A stretch of DNA of 5,543 bases from an uncultured Clostridia bacterium (GTDB lineage Bacteria; Bacillota; Clostridia; Christensenellales; Aristaeellaceae): NCBI GenBank assembly GCA_946626395.1, contig CAMOUF010000246.1, positions 1 to 5,543 of the forward strand. Direction: 5' to 3'. Within the stretch, counting starts at the first letter, position 1. Each line of letters begins with the position of its first letter. The translations under genes and the position numbers were made by a program. This document shows, piece after piece, positions 4,945 to 5,543 of this stretch. The notes beneath the pieces were generated by a model. It worked only from the letters and a program-made list of their open reading frames with translations, was not told the origin of the DNA and did not search any database.

Positions 4945-5543
4945 ATGGATATCTATCGCGCTCATGTGCTCTGCTGCGGCGGCACCGGCTGTACCTCTTC
5001 CGGCTCCGCGCAGCTGATCCAGCGCTTCGAGGAAAAGATCAAGGAAAACGGCCTGGACAAGGAAGTCAAGGTCATCCGCACCGGATGCTTCGGTCTGTGC
5101 GAAGCCGGCCCGGTGGTTATCATCTATCCTGAAGGAACCTTCTATTCCCGCGTCAAGGTGGACGATGTGGACGAGATCGTTTCCGAGCATCTGCTCAAGG
5201 GCCGTCCTGTGCAGCATCTGGTGTACAAGGACCATGCCACCATGGAGCAGGACGCCAGCAAGTCCCTGGACGAGATTGAGTTCTACAAGCATCAGAAGAG
5301 AATCGCCCTGCGCAACTGCGGCGTCATCGATCCTGAGAACATCGACGAATACCTGGCATTTGACGGCTACAAGGCTCTGGAAAAGGCCCTGACCACCATG
5401 ACCCAGGAAGAAGTCATTGAGGAAATCCTCAAGTCCGGTCTGCGTGGACGAGGCGGCGGCGGTTTCCCCACCGGCCTTAAGTGGAAGTTTGCCCATGCGT
5501 CACCCGGCCCTGTCAAGTACGTGGCCTGCAACGCTGACGAAGC
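4945..5543 (+). CDS. hndC: NuoF/HndC-like NADH- and FMN-binding subunit, N-terminal part (runs off right edge)
   Basis: Flavoprotein subunit that exchanges electrons with NAD(P)H through FMN and passes them to iron-sulfur clusters in hydrogenase or formate dehydrogenase complexes. The first 199 codons are present and open to the edge; the family is roughly 600 residues. Residues 1-90 form a thioredoxin-like [2Fe-2S] domain with C11-x4-C16 and C48-x3-C52 (TGCFGLC), plus an extra neighbouring C10. A linker of about 90-120 leads to the NuoF core, where RGRGGGGFPTGLKW (167-180) is the glycine-rich FMN/NADH-binding signature, followed by YVACNADE (192-199). This fused N-terminal ferredoxin domain separates HndC/HydB-type subunits from the shorter complex I NuoF. 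GGGAGGAG at 4931-4938 gives a strong ribosome site eight bases before the ATG. It follows hndB by 41 bp. The remaining flavin domain and C-terminal clusters lie outside the window. Confidence 0.95.
   Translation, partial: MDIYRAHVLCCGGTGCTSSGSAQLIQRFEEKIKENGLDKEVKVIRTGCFGLCEAGPVVIIYPEGTFYSRVKVDDVDEIVSEHLLKGRPVQHLVYKDHATMEQDASKSLDEIEFYKHQKRIALRNCGVIDPENIDEYLAFDGYKALEKALTTMTQEEVIEEILKSGLRGRGGGGFPTGLKWKFAHASPGPVKYVACNADE

Noticed and set aside
4801..5496. 231-codon minus-strand frame opposite hndB/hndC
   Set aside because: Antisense to two well-supported genes; composition is that of a shadow frame.

Overview
The window looks like a chromosomal piece of an anaerobic Clostridia-type Firmicute, possibly a gut or rumen member of the Oscillospiraceae/Christensenellales sort. 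The reasons are strong purine-rich Shine-Dalgarno sites before most genes, consensus sigma-A promoters, a type III glutamine synthetase, and an HndA/HndB/HndC-type electron-transfer operon carrying a stand-alone histidine-kinase-like ATPase gene. The genes are fairly GC-rich, with many third-position G or C, while the central spacer is clearly AT-richer. The taxonomic placement is inference.

Left part, minus strand (1-2971). Reading leftward from the central spacer come serC (phosphoserine aminotransferase) and serA (3-phosphoglycerate dehydrogenase with a C-terminal ACT domain). They are 44 bp apart and form a compact serine-biosynthesis operon that ends in a rho-independent terminator at 641-671. 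Directly beyond it an essentially consensus sigma-A promoter (TTGACA, 18 bp, TATAAT) drives a separate unit, a type III glutamine synthetase (glnN) of which only the N-terminal 174 codons lie in the window.

Centre (2972-3497). A divergent intergenic region of 526 bp with no convincing gene. It holds an extended -10 promoter and a symmetric leader hairpin for serC, several small inverted repeats including a possible weak plus-strand terminator, and an AT-rich plus-strand promoter zone with nested repeats before the right-hand operon.

Right part, plus strand (3498-5543). A tightly packed operon: a NuoE/HndA-like [2Fe-2S] protein, a 184-residue GHKL/HATPase_c protein of unknown role, an HndB-like ferredoxin-fold protein, and the first 199 codons of a NuoF/HndC-like NADH- and FMN-binding subunit. 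This is the usual gene order for the NAD(P)-linked diaphorase part of an electron-bifurcating or NADP-reducing [FeFe]-hydrogenase. A hydrogenase subunit (HndD/HydA) would be expected just beyond the right edge but is not seen here.

The least explained element is the ATPase, which is translationally coupled to the electron-transfer subunits and has no histidine-phosphotransfer or sensor domain. The spacer between the two operons also carries more ordered repeats than the genes account for.
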